From Balneolales bacterium (GTDB lineage: Bacteria; Bacteroidota; Rhodothermia; Balneolales; Natronogracilivirgulaceae), in assembly GCA_007132975.1 (NCBI GenBank), contig SLNO01000050.1, forward strand, positions 1 through 64,000: DNA of 64,000 bases, read 5' to 3'. The translations under genes and the position numbers were made by a program. Below the pieces are notes generated by a model, which ran no database searches, was not told the DNA's origin, and saw only the letters and a program-made list of their open reading frames with translations. Shown here in pieces: positions 15,458-25,666 of this stretch. Each line of letters starts with the position of its first letter. Within the stretch, counting starts at the first letter, position 1.

Positions 15458-17485
15458 ATGGGTAAACGAACCCTGGTGACCTCCGCCCTGCCGTATGCCA
15501 ACGGACCTATCCATCTCGGGCACCTGGCTGGTGCCTATTTGCCGGCTGATTTTTATGTACGGTACAAGCGGATGCGCAGCGAGGATATTGTTTTCATCTG
15601 CGGTTCGGACGAGCACGGAGTGCCCATCACCATTGCCGCTGACAAGGAAGGTGTCACGCCTCAGGACATCGTGGACCGTTTCCACGAAATGAATAAAAAG
15701 ACATTTGAAGAATTCGGAATCTCATTTGACTACTTCGGCCGAACCAGCTCCGCTGTCCATCACAAAACTTCCCAGGAATTCTTCAGCGAACTGAACAGGA
15801 AAGGCATTTTCAAGCAGAAGGCCGAGACTCAGCTTTACGATGAGAAAGCAGGTATGTTCCTGCCCGATCGCTACGTCAAGGGCACCTGTCCGCACTGCGG
15901 GTATGCGGAGGCGTTCGGCGACCAGTGCGAAAAATGCGGTACCTCGCTTTCCCCGTCCGACCTCATCGAGCCCAGAAGTATGGTCACCGGGGAAAAGCCC
16001 GTCTATAAAGAGACCGAGCACTGGTTCCTTCCGCTTGGAGATTTCCAGAAGGACCTGCAGGCATGGCTAAATAAAACCGAAAACTGGAAATCCAATGTCA
16101 TGGGCCAGATCAAAAGCTGGCTGAACCAGGGGCTGGGCGACCGGGCCGTGACCCGCGACCTCACCTGGGGCGTACCCGTACCCGTTGACGGCTCCGAGGG
16201 AAAGGTACTCTATGTCTGGTTCGATGCCCCCATAGGCTACATTTCGGCCACCAAGGAGTGGGCCGATAGCAAGGGGCAGCCTGCGCTATGGGAAAGGTAC
16301 TGGCGGGATAAAGACTGCGATCTCATCCACTTCATCGGCAAGGACAACATTGTCTTCCACTGCATTATGTTCCCGGCCGTGCTGATGTCCTGCGACGGCT
16401 ACATCCTCCCGAAAAATGTGCCTGCCAACGAGTTTCTCAACCTGGAGGGACAAAAACTCTCCACTTCGCGCGGCTGGGCGGTTTGGGTCAATGAGTACCT
16501 GAAGGATTTCGAGCCGGACCTGCTCCGCTATGTGCTGGGCACCGGGCTGCCGGAAACAAAAGACGCCGACTTTTCATGGAAATACTTCCAGGATCATGTT
16601 AACGGCGAACTGGCTGATATTTTTGGCAATTTCGTATACCGGACCTTGTCGTTTACCGGCAAAAATTTCGACAACAAAATCCCCGACGCCGGGGAGCTGA
16701 CTGACGAAGACCGCGCCGTACTTGGGGAAATCACCCGCCTCAAGTTGGAAGTCGCTGAATGCTACGAGACGTTTCGCTTCCGGGAAGCCATCCAGAAGAG
16801 CATGAACCTGGCGCGTGCCGGCAACAAGTACTTCACGGAAATGGAACCATGGCACCTTCGAAAGAACAATCCCGCGCGCTGCGCCACGGTATTGAATGTT
16901 TGCTGCCAGATCACGGCCGCACTTTCAGTGCTTTTCGACCCCGTAACCCCCAATGCCTGCCGCAAACTTCGGGATACACTCGGTATCAGCAGGGCCGGGT
17001 GGGATGATCTCACCGAGCAGACACTGGAAGCGGGGAGCCCGTTCAAAAAAGGTGACATACTTTTCAAAAAAATTGAGGATGAAGCCATAGAAGCTCAGAG
17101 ATTGAAACTCGAGGAGCAGACCCGGACCAGGGAGGCGGAGCAAACGACCATGGAGCCGCTGAAAAATACCATAAGCTACGAGAATTTCATCAAGCTCGAC
17201 ATGCGCGTAGGCGAGATACTCACCGCCGAGCGGGTCCCGAAATCCGACAAGCTGCTCAAGCTAACCGTGGACATCGGCTTGGAAAAACGCACTATCATGG
17301 CCGGCATAGCGCAGCATGCCGATCCCGAAGAACTGCCCGGGAAAAAAGTAACTGTGGTTGCCAATCTCAAACCCCGTAAAATGATGGGCGTACCGAGTGA
17401 AGGCATGATACTCATGGCAGAAACGCCTGAGGGACAATTCAGGTTTATAACATCTGATGCCGATAACGGAAGCACCGTTTCCTGA
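15458..17485 (+). CDS. metG: Methionyl-tRNA synthetase
   Basis: It charges tRNA-Met with methionine. Class I signatures are PIHLGH (residues 17-22, HIGH motif) and KLSTS at about 333-337 (KMSKS motif). The zinc knuckle uses C144, C147, C157 and C160 (CPHCGYAEAFGDQCEKCG). A C-terminal tRNA-binding OB-fold (EMAP-II/Trbp111 type) starts near residue 566 with FIKLDMRVGEI and favours dimerisation. The 675-residue length is the same class as the E. coli enzyme. The gene is divergent from upxY, and a GH13 gene starts 50 bp downstream. Confidence 0.97.
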   Translation: MGKRTLVTSALPYANGPIHLGHLAGAYLPADFYVRYKRMRSEDIVFICGSDEHGVPITIAADKEGVTPQDIVDRFHEMNKKTFEEFGISFDYFGRTSSAVHHKTSQEFFSELNRKGIFKQKAETQLYDEKAGMFLPDRYVKGTCPHCGYAEAFGDQCEKCGTSLSPSDLIEPRSMVTGEKPVYKETEHWFLPLGDFQKDLQAWLNKTENWKSNVMGQIKSWLNQGLGDRAVTRDLTWGVPVPVDGSEGKVLYVWFDAPIGYISATKEWADSKGQPALWERYWRDKDCDLIHFIGKDNIVFHCIMFPAVLMSCDGYILPKNVPANEFLNLEGQKLSTSRGWAVWVNEYLKDFEPDLLRYVLGTGLPETKDADFSWKYFQDHVNGELADIFGNFVYRTLSFTGKNFDNKIPDAGELTDEDRAVLGEITRLKLEVAECYETFRFREAIQKSMNLARAGNKYFTEMEPWHLRKNNPARCATVLNVCCQITAALSVLFDPVTPNACRKLRDTLGISRAGWDDLTEQTLEAGSPFKKGDILFKKIEDEAIEAQRLKLEEQTRTREAEQTTMEPLKNTISYENFIKLDMRVGEILTAERVPKSDKLLKLTVDIGLEKRTIMAGIAQHADPEELPGKKVTVVANLKPRKMMGVPSEGMILMAETPEGQFRFITSDADNGSTVS

Positions 17486-17535
17486 CGGCCAGGACGAACA
17501 GGAAGTTTATCACACAGAAAGCAGGAGTTTTACAA

Positions 17536-19554
17536 GTGTTTCGCAACGGAGATAGAGAAACCGGTTACTTATCCACAACAGTACAACCATGGGGTGTACG
17601 CCAGGAGGACGGCGGATGCACATTTCGACTGTTTTGTCCTAAGGCCAGACGCGTTGAGCTTGTGCTTTTTGACAGCTATCGGCAGCTCAAGGGGCAGCAT
17701 CATCCCATGGACAAGCTCCCTGATGGAAGCTGGATGCTCGAACTTCCCGGCGACCACACCGGAAAATATTACGGATACCGCGTGGAACATCACGCAGATG
17801 ACACCGGACAGCTCAAACCGCCTCCGCTGCTGGCCGATCCATGGTCCACACAAATCACATCCGTCAACCACTATCAGCATCTCCCAAAAAGCAGGATTGC
17901 CGGTCCCGACAGCTTTGACTGGCAGGGCGATACTTTTGTGATCCCTCCCGAACAGCGTGACCTTGTCATTTACGAGGTACATGTCAAAGACATGACCGCT
18001 CATCCGTCCGCCGGAGCCCGCAACCCCGGCACATATATCGGATTCGCAGAGAAGGATATAAAGGGTGGAATAGCCCATTTGAAGCGCTTGGGGGTAAACG
18101 CAGTCGAGTTGCTCCCGATCCAGAAATTCGCCGGATTCGAACCCCCGTTCGAACTCGAAACACCGGAAGGCATCCGCAATACCTGGAATCCTTACAGCCG
18201 CAACTACTGGGGCTACATGACCAGCTTTTTCTTCGCTGCGGAAACCATGTACGCATCCAACGGCAGCAACAAAGCTGGTGTCTTTACCGGTGACCCGGTC
18301 ACGGCTTCCCGCGAGCTGAAATACATGATCCGCGAATTGCACCACGAGGGGATTGCCGTGATCATGGACGTGGTCTACAACCATGTCTCGCAGTACGATC
18401 AGAATCCCTTGATGTATCTGGACCGTACCGAATTTTTCCGCACCGACGAAGAGGGCCAGCTTACCAACCACAGCGGCTGCGGCAACGACCTTCGCACGGA
18501 ATCGCCGCACATCCGGGAGCTGATCATCTCATCCGTGAAATGGTGGATGCAGGAGTACCACATCGATGGATTCCGCTTCGATCTGGCAAATCTCATTGAC
18601 CGCCAGACCATCTCGAAAATCCGCTCCGAGGCACGCAAAGTCAACCCGAACGTGCTTTTGATCGCCGAGCCCTGGGGCGGCGGATATGACCCCACCGGCT
18701 TTTCTGGACATGGGTGGAGCGCCTGGAACGACCAGATCAGGAACGGAGTGAAGGGCATCGACCCCATCCACACACCCGGATTCATTTTTGGCAAATGGCA
18801 CTATGAATCAAATCGCGAGTCGCTTGAAAACTACATCCGGGGCACCCTTCTGCATCAATCCAACGGACGATTCCACCATCAGGAGCATGCACTCAACTAT
18901 CTGGAGTCGCACGATGGTTACACCCTCGGCGACTTCATCCGCATTGCCCTCGACAATGAAAAGGTAAATACCCGTTTCAAGAGCAAGAAGCCGCTCATCA
19001 AGCTGGCGGAACAGGAATTGAAGTGTGCCAGGCTTGCCGCGCTTTTCCTCCTTACGGCCCAGGGAATCCCAATGATCCATTCCGGACAGGAGTGGGGCCG
19101 ATCAAAGTGGATTGTGCCTGAGAACCCGCGCGACGAGAACACCGGAAAGATGGATCACAACAGCTACGAAAAAGACAATGCCACGAACTACCTGGATTTC
19201 TCCGAGATTGAAGCCAATGCAGGTCTTTTCGAATATTACCGCAACCTGATCCGGCTGCGCAAGGAAAACCCGCAGCTGCGCCTGGCCGAACCGCACGAAA
19301 TCCATTTCCATTCGTTTGAGGATGCGCTGCATATTACGTTCGAAATCCACAGTCAGCACCAGCCGGGACAACGAATGCTCGTGAGCCTCAACGGCCATTC
19401 CGAAAACGAATTTACCGTTACCCTTCCGGATGGGCGATGGGAACAGGTCGCAGACGCCACCGCTGTGTACCCGGACAATCCCAGACCTGTCAGCGGAACT
19501 GAAATAACCGTCCCGCCTACTTCCGGAATCATTCTGAAGCAGTTCCTGTCCTGA
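17536..19554 (+). CDS. GH13 glycogen-debranching/pullulanase-type enzyme with CBM48
   Basis: It hydrolyses alpha-1,6 branches in glycogen, pullulan or maltodextrins. An N-terminal CBM48-like domain (GCTFRLFCPKARRVELVLF) leads into the catalytic barrel with GH13 regions I-IV: VIMDVVYNHV, DGFRFDLANL (nucleophile Asp near 349), LLIAEPW (acid/base Glu near 378) and YLESHDGYTL (Asp near 459). There is no signal peptide, so it should be cytoplasmic and act on internal glycogen. At 672 residues it fits GlgX/PulA-like enzymes; which branch of GH13 (subfamilies 11-14) cannot be fixed by eye. The gene ends in a likely terminator. Confidence 0.88.
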   Translation: MFRNGDRETGYLSTTVQPWGVRQEDGGCTFRLFCPKARRVELVLFDSYRQLKGQHHPMDKLPDGSWMLELPGDHTGKYYGYRVEHHADDTGQLKPPPLLADPWSTQITSVNHYQHLPKSRIAGPDSFDWQGDTFVIPPEQRDLVIYEVHVKDMTAHPSAGARNPGTYIGFAEKDIKGGIAHLKRLGVNAVELLPIQKFAGFEPPFELETPEGIRNTWNPYSRNYWGYMTSFFFAAETMYASNGSNKAGVFTGDPVTASRELKYMIRELHHEGIAVIMDVVYNHVSQYDQNPLMYLDRTEFFRTDEEGQLTNHSGCGNDLRTESPHIRELIISSVKWWMQEYHIDGFRFDLANLIDRQTISKIRSEARKVNPNVLLIAEPWGGGYDPTGFSGHGWSAWNDQIRNGVKGIDPIHTPGFIFGKWHYESNRESLENYIRGTLLHQSNGRFHHQEHALNYLESHDGYTLGDFIRIALDNEKVNTRFKSKKPLIKLAEQELKCARLAALFLLTAQGIPMIHSGQEWGRSKWIVPENPRDENTGKMDHNSYEKDNATNYLDFSEIEANAGLFEYYRNLIRLRKENPQLRLAEPHEIHFHSFEDALHITFEIHSQHQPGQRMLVSLNGHSENEFTVTLPDGRWEQVADATAVYPDNPRPVSGTEITVPPTSGIILKQFLS

Positions 19555-19570
19555 CTCAGGCAGTTTTTTT
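19546..19570 (+). terminator. Probable Rho-independent terminator after the GH13 gene
   Basis: CTG(T)CCT and AGGCAG form a six-pair stem with one bulge around a five-base loop, followed directly by seven T residues. It overlaps the stop codon of the debranching-enzyme gene and precedes the separately started NSS transporter. Confidence 0.5.
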
Positions 19571-19669
19571 CAGGTTGCTCTTATCCCCGTGTTGCAGTAT
19601 ACTCAGTGCTTACCTCGGTTACCTTCCTGACGGCAAGGACATTACAGGACGTAAACGGAGAAACAAACA

Positions 19670-21028
19670 TTGGCAGAACATAGGACTGAAAGAGGTAACT
19701 GGAATTCCAGATTGGGGTTTGTACTGGCTGCGGCCGGATCGGCCGTAGGCCTGGGCAACATCTGGGGTTTTCCTACACAGGTTGCCGACAATGGCGGGGC
19801 ATCGTTCATCCTAATCTACTTGATTTGCTGTCTGGTAGTAGGGCTCCCCGTGATGATCGCCGAATTCACCATTGGGCGCCATACACGTCGCAACCCGGTC
19901 GGCGCCTTCAAAAAGCTTGGCAGCGGCTGGTTTCCGCCGCTCATCGGGCTCTGGGGCGTCATGTGCGGGGTGATGATCCTCTCGTTCTACCTGGTGGTTG
20001 CCGGCTGGACCTTCGGTTACGTTTTTGAGGAGATCTTCTATTTCGCCGGCCTCACCGCCGCTTCGGAATGGGTGGCTGATCTTGGCAATGGCTTCAAAAA
20101 CGCCTTGTTCGCGGTTCTGTTCATGGCAGCCACCATTGCCATAATCACCGGTGGTGTCAGCAATGGCATCGAACGGGCCACGAAAACCATGATGCCTATC
20201 CTGATCGTGGTGCTAGTCATCATGATCATTTACGTTTTCACATTGCAGGGAAGCATGGACGGGCTGCGGCTGTATCTGCTGCCCGATTTCACTGCCATCA
20301 ACACCAACCTTGTGTTCTCGGCTCTCGGGCAGGCCTTCTTTTCGCTATCCCTGGGCATGGGTGCGCTGCTGACCTACGGTTCCTACCTCAAAAAGAACCA
20401 GAACATTGTGGAATCGGCTGTCTATGTGACGCTTGCCGATGTCGGAATCGCCTTCCTGGCGGGACTTCTGATCATCCCGGCCATGTTCGTGGCACAGTAC
20501 AGCGGCATCACCATCATGGGTGAGGATGGTCGCCTTTTCGCCAGTACCACTCTTGTATTCGACGTGCTCCCCAACCTGTTCAAGTCGATGGGCGGTGCCT
20601 TCGGCTTGCTATTCGGCACCTCATTCTTCATACTGTTAAGCATGGCGGCTCTCACATCCACCATATCACTGCTGGAAGTCCCCGTCTCATACATCATCGA
20701 TGAACACAAGGTTCCGCGCAAAAAAGCGGCAATTGGCGTGGGTGGGGTCGTGATGATTTTCGCCATTATCGTTGCCTTGAACATCAGCCTCATCGACGTT
20801 CTGGTAACCATATTCAACAACGTGGGACTTCCATTGGGCGGTCTCATGCTATGTGTCTTCCTTGCATGGTTCTGGAAATCGGAAAACGCCATGGATGAGA
20901 TCCGGCACGGATACGACAACATGGATCAGGGCCTTTTCCCGAAAATCTGGCCCTTTTTCGTTACATACATCTGCCCGCTGCTGATTGCCGTGGTACTCGG
21001 CACTACACTCTACAATCTGCTGAGCTGA
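19670..21028 (+). CDS. Sodium-dependent transporter, NSS (SNF) family
   Basis: A LeuT-fold secondary transporter that couples sodium to uptake of an amino acid or related solute across the inner membrane. TM1 carries the sodium-site signature GSAVGLGNIWGFPTQVADNGGASF, and about eleven hydrophobic helices follow, ending IAVVLGTTLYNLLS. The start is TTG at 19670, supported by GGAG nine bases upstream. At 452 residues it is a normal bacterial NSS protein. The substrate cannot be read from the sequence. It stands alone between a terminator and the efp promoter. Confidence 0.93.
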   Translation: MAEHRTERGNWNSRLGFVLAAAGSAVGLGNIWGFPTQVADNGGASFILIYLICCLVVGLPVMIAEFTIGRHTRRNPVGAFKKLGSGWFPPLIGLWGVMCGVMILSFYLVVAGWTFGYVFEEIFYFAGLTAASEWVADLGNGFKNALFAVLFMAATIAIITGGVSNGIERATKTMMPILIVVLVIMIIYVFTLQGSMDGLRLYLLPDFTAINTNLVFSALGQAFFSLSLGMGALLTYGSYLKKNQNIVESAVYVTLADVGIAFLAGLLIIPAMFVAQYSGITIMGEDGRLFASTTLVFDVLPNLFKSMGGAFGLLFGTSFFILLSMAALTSTISLLEVPVSYIIDEHKVPRKKAAIGVGGVVMIFAIIVALNISLIDVLVTIFNNVGLPLGGLMLCVFLAWFWKSENAMDEIRHGYDNMDQGLFPKIWPFFVTYICPLLIAVVLGTTLYNLLS

Positions 21029-21084
21029 CGCTTACGGTGGCACCCTCATCCAACTGATGAATGGGCAGCAGTTCCACCAAGAAA

Positions 21085-21116
21085 TTTGTCTGAAAGCTGC
21101 AACAGTGGTATTTTTG
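21085..21116 (+). promoter_or_regulatory. Bacteroidota-type promoter upstream of the efp-accBC-gcvH-guaA run
   Basis: TTTG at 21085-21088, a 20-base spacer, and TATTTTTG at 21109-21116 match the consensus TTTG-N19/20-TAnnTTTG. Transcription would start near 21122-21124, giving a leader of about 28 nt before the efp ATG at 21151. It is the best promoter match in the window. Confidence 0.6.
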
Positions 21117-21150
21117 GTTTTTATATCATAACCAATTGTTCCAAATCCAT

Positions 21151-21723
21151 ATGCCAAAGGTAAACACATCCGATTTTCGAAACGGACTCACCATTATGAT
21201 CAATGGTGACATCTACAGTATCACCGAGTTCCTTCATGTCAAACCCGGCAAGGGCGGCGCGTTTGTCCGCACGAAGCTCAAGGGCGTTGTCAACGGAAAG
21301 GTACTCGACAAAACATTCCGTGCCGGCGAATCGGTGGAAACAGTTCGCGTGGAACGCCGTCCTTACCAGTATTTGTACCGCGAAGACGATATTTACCATT
21401 TCATGCACAGAGAGACCTACGAACAGATCCCGATTGCCAGGGAAAAGCTGGACCGTCCTGATTTCATGAAAGAAAACCAGGATATTCAGGTTGCCGTGCA
21501 GGCAGAAACCGAGGAAATATTGTTCACGGAGCTTCCTGACCACGTGGTCCTTGAAGTAACGGAAACCGAACCGGGCGTGAAAGGTGATACAGCCCAGGGT
21601 GGATCAAAACCAGCCACTCTTGAAACCGGCGCCACCATTCAGGTGCCGCTGTTTATCAACCAGGGCGATCTTGTCAAGGTAAACTCCAGGGAAGGAACCT
21701 ACCTGGAACGAGTCAAACTCTAA
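21151..21723 (+). CDS. efp: Translation elongation factor P
   Basis: EF-P rescues ribosomes stalled on polyproline. I use the ATG at 21151 ([13 protein letters not shown]) instead of the listed start five codons upstream. The tip loop is [10 protein letters not shown] with K34 at the position that is beta-lysylated in E. coli; no modification gene is visible here. The three-domain layout and 190-residue length are standard. It leads a closely packed series: accB begins 13 bp after its stop. Co-location of efp with accBC is a common arrangement in bacteria. Confidence 0.96.
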   Translation: MPKVNTSDFRNGLTIMINGDIYSITEFLHVKPGKGGAFVRTKLKGVVNGKVLDKTFRAGESVETVRVERRPYQYLYREDDIYHFMHRETYEQIPIAREKLDRPDFMKENQDIQVAVQAETEEILFTELPDHVVLEVTETEPGVKGDTAQGGSKPATLETGATIQVPLFINQGDLVKVNSREGTYLERVKL

Positions 21724-21736
21724 ATCTGGAGGCAGC

Positions 21737-22243
21737 ATGGATTTAAAAACCATAAGAAACCTTCTCAAGTTAATTGCTGAAAACGAGGTCAATGAAGTAG
21801 AAATAGAAGAAGGGGATTTCAAGATCAGGGTTAAGAAACAACCCGATACGATCATGAAAGAAGGGTCTGGCTCTGCGTATATGGGGAATCCTCGTTCAGC
21901 GGAGTACCACATCCCGGCAAACCCTTCATCAGTCTCGCAGGCAGCTGTTGCGCCGGAGTCCGCCGCCGCACCTTCTGCCGGGCCAGCACCGGCTGAAGAG
22001 AAGCACCTGACCGTGCGCTCACCCATTGTGGGAACATTTTACCGCTCTCCGTCACCCGAATCGGAATCTTTTGTCAATGTTGGTGACACCATCTCAAAGG
22101 GCGACGTGCTCTGTATTGTAGAGGCCATGAAAATCATGAATGAGATCGAGTCGGAACATTCCGGCAAAATCGTGAAGATACTGGTCGATAACTCCCAGCC
22201 AGTGGAGTTTGACCAGCCGCTCTTTCTCATCGATCCATCCTGA
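21737..22243 (+). CDS. accB: Biotin carboxyl carrier protein of acetyl-CoA carboxylase
   Basis: It carries the carboxybiotin between the carboxylase and transferase parts of acetyl-CoA carboxylase, the first step of fatty-acid synthesis. The N-terminal helix ([23 protein letters not shown]) is followed by an Ala/Pro-rich linker at about 60-88 and a C-terminal biotinyl domain with [11 protein letters not shown]132 is the biotinylation site. Length 168 is typical. A GGAGG lies just ahead of the start, and accC follows 15 bp after its stop. Confidence 0.96.
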   Translation: MDLKTIRNLLKLIAENEVNEVEIEEGDFKIRVKKQPDTIMKEGSGSAYMGNPRSAEYHIPANPSSVSQAAVAPESAAAPSAGPAPAEEKHLTVRSPIVGTFYRSPSPESESFVNVGDTISKGDVLCIVEAMKIMNEIESEHSGKIVKILVDNSQPVEFDQPLFLIDPS

Positions 22244-22258
22244 CCTGCACCCTGCACC

Positions 22259-23608
22259 ATGTTTGACAAAATCCTGATCGCCAACCGGGGCGAAATCGCG
22301 CTGCGCGTCATCCGGACTTGCCGTGAAATGGGCATCAAGACGGTCGCCGTCTATTCTACTGCAGACAAGAACAGTCTGCACGTCAAGTTTGCCGATGAGG
22401 CGGTCTGTATCGGTCCGCCCATTGCCCGCGACAGCTACCTGAAAATACCCCGAATCATTGCTGCGGCGGAGATAACCGATGCCAAGGCCATCCACCCCGG
22501 ATACGGCTTCCTGGCCGAAAATGCCGAATTTTCCCGCATCTGCGAGGAGCACAATATCAAGTTCATCGGTCCCTCTCCAAAGATGATCGATACCATGGGC
22601 AACAAGGCCATGGCCCGTGAGAACATCGTAAAGTTCGGCGTGCCCACCATCCCGGGCAGCCCAAGCGTGATCCGGTCGGCCGATGAGGCAAAGCGAATCG
22701 CTGCCGACATCGGCTATCCCGTCATTTTCAAGGCATCCGCCGGAGGGGGCGGACGCGGAATGCGGATCGTCATGGATGAGTCGGAGATCGACAAGCAACT
22801 GGTGGCCGCCCGCAACGAGGCTGTTGCATGCTTCGGAGACGGTGACATCTACATGGAGAAATTCATCGTTGAACCGCGCCATGTCGAGATCCAGATCGTC
22901 GGCGACCGCCACGGCCTGGTGAACCATTACGGCGAGCGCGACTGCTCCATGCAGCGCCGCTACCAGAAAATGGTGGAAGAGGCCCCCTGCCCCGTCATGA
23001 CACCCGAGCTGCGCGAACGCATGGGCCAGGCGGCCATTGCCGCGGCCGAATCCATCCAGTATGAGGGCGCCGGCACTATCGAGTTCCTGCTCGACAAAGA
23101 CCACAACTTCTACTTCATGGAGATGAACACCCGTATCCAGGTGGAACATCCTGTCACCGAAGAGGTCACCAACGAAGACCTCATCCAGCGGCAGATCGAA
23201 GTCGCTGCCGGACTCCCGCTCGACAAAAAACCCCTTAAAATGCGCGGGCACTGCATCGAATGCCGGATCAATGCCGAAGACCCGGCACACAATTTCCGCC
23301 CATCCGCCGGCAAGATCCAGACGTTCCACCTGCCGGGCGGACACAGTGTCAGGGTGGATACGCACGCCTACGCCGGCTACACCGTCCCGCCCAACTACGA
23401 TTCCATGATAGCCAAGCTGATTGTCAGCGCACCCGACCGCAGTCAGGCTATCGAGCGCATGAAAAGATCCCTCAGCGAATTTGTAATTGAGGGGATCAAG
23501 ACCAATATTCCCTATCAGCTGCAGCTCATGAACGACCCAGGCTTCGTGAGCGGTCATTTCGACACCAAATACCTTGAAAATCATTTCAAATTCAATCCGG
23601 ATTTATAA
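22259..23608 (+). CDS. accC: Biotin carboxylase subunit of acetyl-CoA carboxylase
   Basis: It carboxylates the biotin of AccB using ATP and bicarbonate. The 449 residues equal the E. coli length. Seen: [18 protein letters not shown] at the start, the ATP-grasp glycine loop [28 protein letters not shown] with active-site residues, and the C-terminal [13 protein letters not shown]. Operon order efp-accB-accC-gcvH supports the call. No abnormality was found. The large minus-strand ORF opposite it is a shadow. Confidence 0.97.
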   Translation: MFDKILIANRGEIALRVIRTCREMGIKTVAVYSTADKNSLHVKFADEAVCIGPPIARDSYLKIPRIIAAAEITDAKAIHPGYGFLAENAEFSRICEEHNIKFIGPSPKMIDTMGNKAMARENIVKFGVPTIPGSPSVIRSADEAKRIAADIGYPVIFKASAGGGGRGMRIVMDESEIDKQLVAARNEAVACFGDGDIYMEKFIVEPRHVEIQIVGDRHGLVNHYGERDCSMQRRYQKMVEEAPCPVMTPELRERMGQAAIAAAESIQYEGAGTIEFLLDKDHNFYFMEMNTRIQVEHPVTEEVTNEDLIQRQIEVAAGLPLDKKPLKMRGHCIECRINAEDPAHNFRPSAGKIQTFHLPGGHSVRVDTHAYAGYTVPPNYDSMIAKLIVSAPDRSQAIERMKRSLSEFVIEGIKTNIPYQLQLMNDPGFVSGHFDTKYLENHFKFNPDL

Positions 23609-23620
23609 ACCACTACCATT

Positions 23621-24001
23621 ATGAACCATCCCAAAGAACTCAAGTACACACGAGAGCATGAGTGGATCCGTGACAACGGAGACGGTACCCTTACCGTCGG
23701 CATCACCGACTTTGCCCAGTCAGAACTCGGCGATATCGTATTTGTCGAAATCGACAAGGTTGGTGAGTCCGTCGACAAAGACGATACATTCGGCACCGTG
23801 GAAGCCGTTAAAACCGTATCCGAACTCTACATGCCCGTGAGCGGCGAAATCCTGGAGTGGAACGAAGCGCTGGAAGATGAGCCGGAACTGATCAATGAGG
23901 ACCCCTACGGAAAAGGGTGGATGATCAAGATCAAAATGAGCGACTCGTCCCAGCTCGACGAATTGCTATCGGTGGATGATTACAAGGAAATCATTGCCTG
24001 A
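23621..24001 (+). CDS. gcvH: Glycine cleavage system H protein (lipoyl carrier)
   Basis: It carries the aminomethyl group on a lipoyl-lysine between the P, T and L proteins, and in some bacteria also relays lipoate. The 126 residues show the H-protein core: HEWIRDNGDGTLTVGITDFAQ, GDIVFVEID and FGTVEAVKTVSELYMPVSGEI with K64 as the lipoylated lysine. It starts 12 bp after accC. No gcvT, gcvP or lipoate gene is in the window, so it is separated from its partners and joins two swinging-arm carrier genes (biotin and lipoate) in one operon. Confidence 0.95.
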   Translation: MNHPKELKYTREHEWIRDNGDGTLTVGITDFAQSELGDIVFVEIDKVGESVDKDDTFGTVEAVKTVSELYMPVSGEILEWNEALEDEPELINEDPYGKGWMIKIKMSDSSQLDELLSVDDYKEIIA

Positions 24002-24037
24002 CCATAACAACCTTTCCGGCCTGAGGGGCACCGCCGA

Positions 24038-25588
24038 ATGATCAAACCAGAAAATGAGTGGATCCTGATACTGGATTACGGCTCCCAGTACAATCAACTG
24101 ATTGCCCGCCGGGTACGCGAAAGCCAGGTCTACTGTGAAATTCACCCGTTCAACGTCGACCTGAAGACATTTGAATCACGTCCCCCTTCCGGCGTGATCC
24201 TCTCGGGCGGACCGATGAGCGTCAACGAGCCGGGAGCACCGGAACTCAACCCGGCCATTTTCGATCTGGATGTGCCGGTACTCGGTATCTGCTACGGACT
24301 GCAGGTCATGACGCACACCATATCGCCCGGATCCGTGGCCAACGCGGACAAGCGCGAGTTTGGCCGGGCCAGGATATCCGTGCTCAAGCGCAATGAGCTG
24401 TTTTCCGGCCTGCCTGACAACAGCATTGTGTGGATGAGCCACGGCGACCACATCGTCAACCTGCCGGACCGTTTCGAAGTCATCGCCAGCACCGACAATG
24501 CGCCGATAGCCGCCGTCAAGGAGGCAACACGTCCCGTATATGGCGTACAATTCCACCCCGAGGTGGTCCACACCGAGCACGGACGTGAAATGCTGCACAA
24601 CTTCGTCCGGAATATCTGCGGGCTCAAGGGAATCTGGACGCCCGGATCCTTCATCGAAAGTACCGTGGAGCAGATCCGCGAAACCGTGGGCAACGGCTAC
24701 GTCGTTTGCGGGCTTTCAGGAGGTGTGGATTCCACCGTGGCCGCCACGCTGATCCACAAGGCCATCGGCGACCGCCTGCTCTGCGTGTTTGTCAACAACG
24801 GCGTACTCAGGAAAAACGAATTTGAGGATGTGCAGCGCCTCTATACCGAAAAACTCAAGCTGCCTGTCAAGGCGGTGGACGCATCCTCCCAGTTCCTTGA
24901 CCTCCTGGAAGGCGTCAGCGACCCGGAGAAGAAGCGGAAAATCATTGGCAACACCTTCATCGAGGTGTTCGACGAGGCCATATCGGGCGACGACCGGTTC
25001 ACACATCTGGCGCAGGGCACGCTCTACCCGGATGTGATCGAAAGCGTGTCGTTCCGCGGACCGTCGGTCACCATCAAATCGCACCACAATGTGGGCGGCC
25101 TCCCCGAGAAAATGAACCTGAAGCTGCTCGAGCCGTTGCGCGAACTGTTCAAGGATGAGGTCCGCAGCGTGGGCCTGGCCCTTGATATCCCCAAGGATTT
25201 CATCGGGCGGCATCCATTCCCGGGGCCGGGGCTCTCCATCCGCATCCTCTCCGACGTCACAAGGGAGAAAGTGCGGCTGCTGCAGGAAGCCGACGCCATT
25301 TTTATTGAGGAACTGCGCACGCAAAATCTTTACGACTCGGTATGGCAGGCGTTCGTGGTGCTGCTGCCGGTCCAGAGCGTGGGCGTGATGGGCGACGAAC
25401 GGACCTATGAGCATGTGGTGGGGCTGCGTGCCGTCACCAGTGTGGATGGCATGACGGCCGACTGGGCCCATCTTCCCTACGAGTTCCTGGCCGGCGTCTC
25501 CAACCGGATCATCAACGAAGTCAAGGGCATCAACCGTGTGGTCTACGATATCAGCTCAAAACCGCCGGCCACTATCGAATGGGAATAG
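24038..25588 (+). CDS. guaA: GMP synthase (glutamine-hydrolysing)
   Basis: It aminates XMP to GMP. The class I glutamine amidotransferase domain has GICYGLQ with nucleophile C85 and [11 protein letters not shown] at about 170-180. The ATP-pyrophosphatase domain starts near residue 225 with [12 protein letters not shown], and the dimerisation domain ends KPPATIEWE, as usual. The 516 residues match the family (about 515-525). It follows gcvH by 36 bp and probably shares its transcript. Confidence 0.97.
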   Translation: MIKPENEWILILDYGSQYNQLIARRVRESQVYCEIHPFNVDLKTFESRPPSGVILSGGPMSVNEPGAPELNPAIFDLDVPVLGICYGLQVMTHTISPGSVANADKREFGRARISVLKRNELFSGLPDNSIVWMSHGDHIVNLPDRFEVIASTDNAPIAAVKEATRPVYGVQFHPEVVHTEHGREMLHNFVRNICGLKGIWTPGSFIESTVEQIRETVGNGYVVCGLSGGVDSTVAATLIHKAIGDRLLCVFVNNGVLRKNEFEDVQRLYTEKLKLPVKAVDASSQFLDLLEGVSDPEKKRKIIGNTFIEVFDEAISGDDRFTHLAQGTLYPDVIESVSFRGPSVTIKSHHNVGGLPEKMNLKLLEPLRELFKDEVRSVGLALDIPKDFIGRHPFPGPGLSIRILSDVTREKVRLLQEADAIFIEELRTQNLYDSVWQAFVVLLPVQSVGVMGDERTYEHVVGLRAVTSVDGMTADWAHLPYEFLAGVSNRIINEVKGINRVVYDISSKPPATIEWE

Positions 25589-25666
25589 GCATCCATGGCA
25601 AAACTGTTGTATTACATGAGTACATGACGCCGACGCAACCTGACAGCCACGTGAAATAAACCACAG

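Noticed and set aside
22094-23584. 496-codon minus-strand ORF
   Set aside because: It is the antisense shadow of accC, which is complete and unmistakable.
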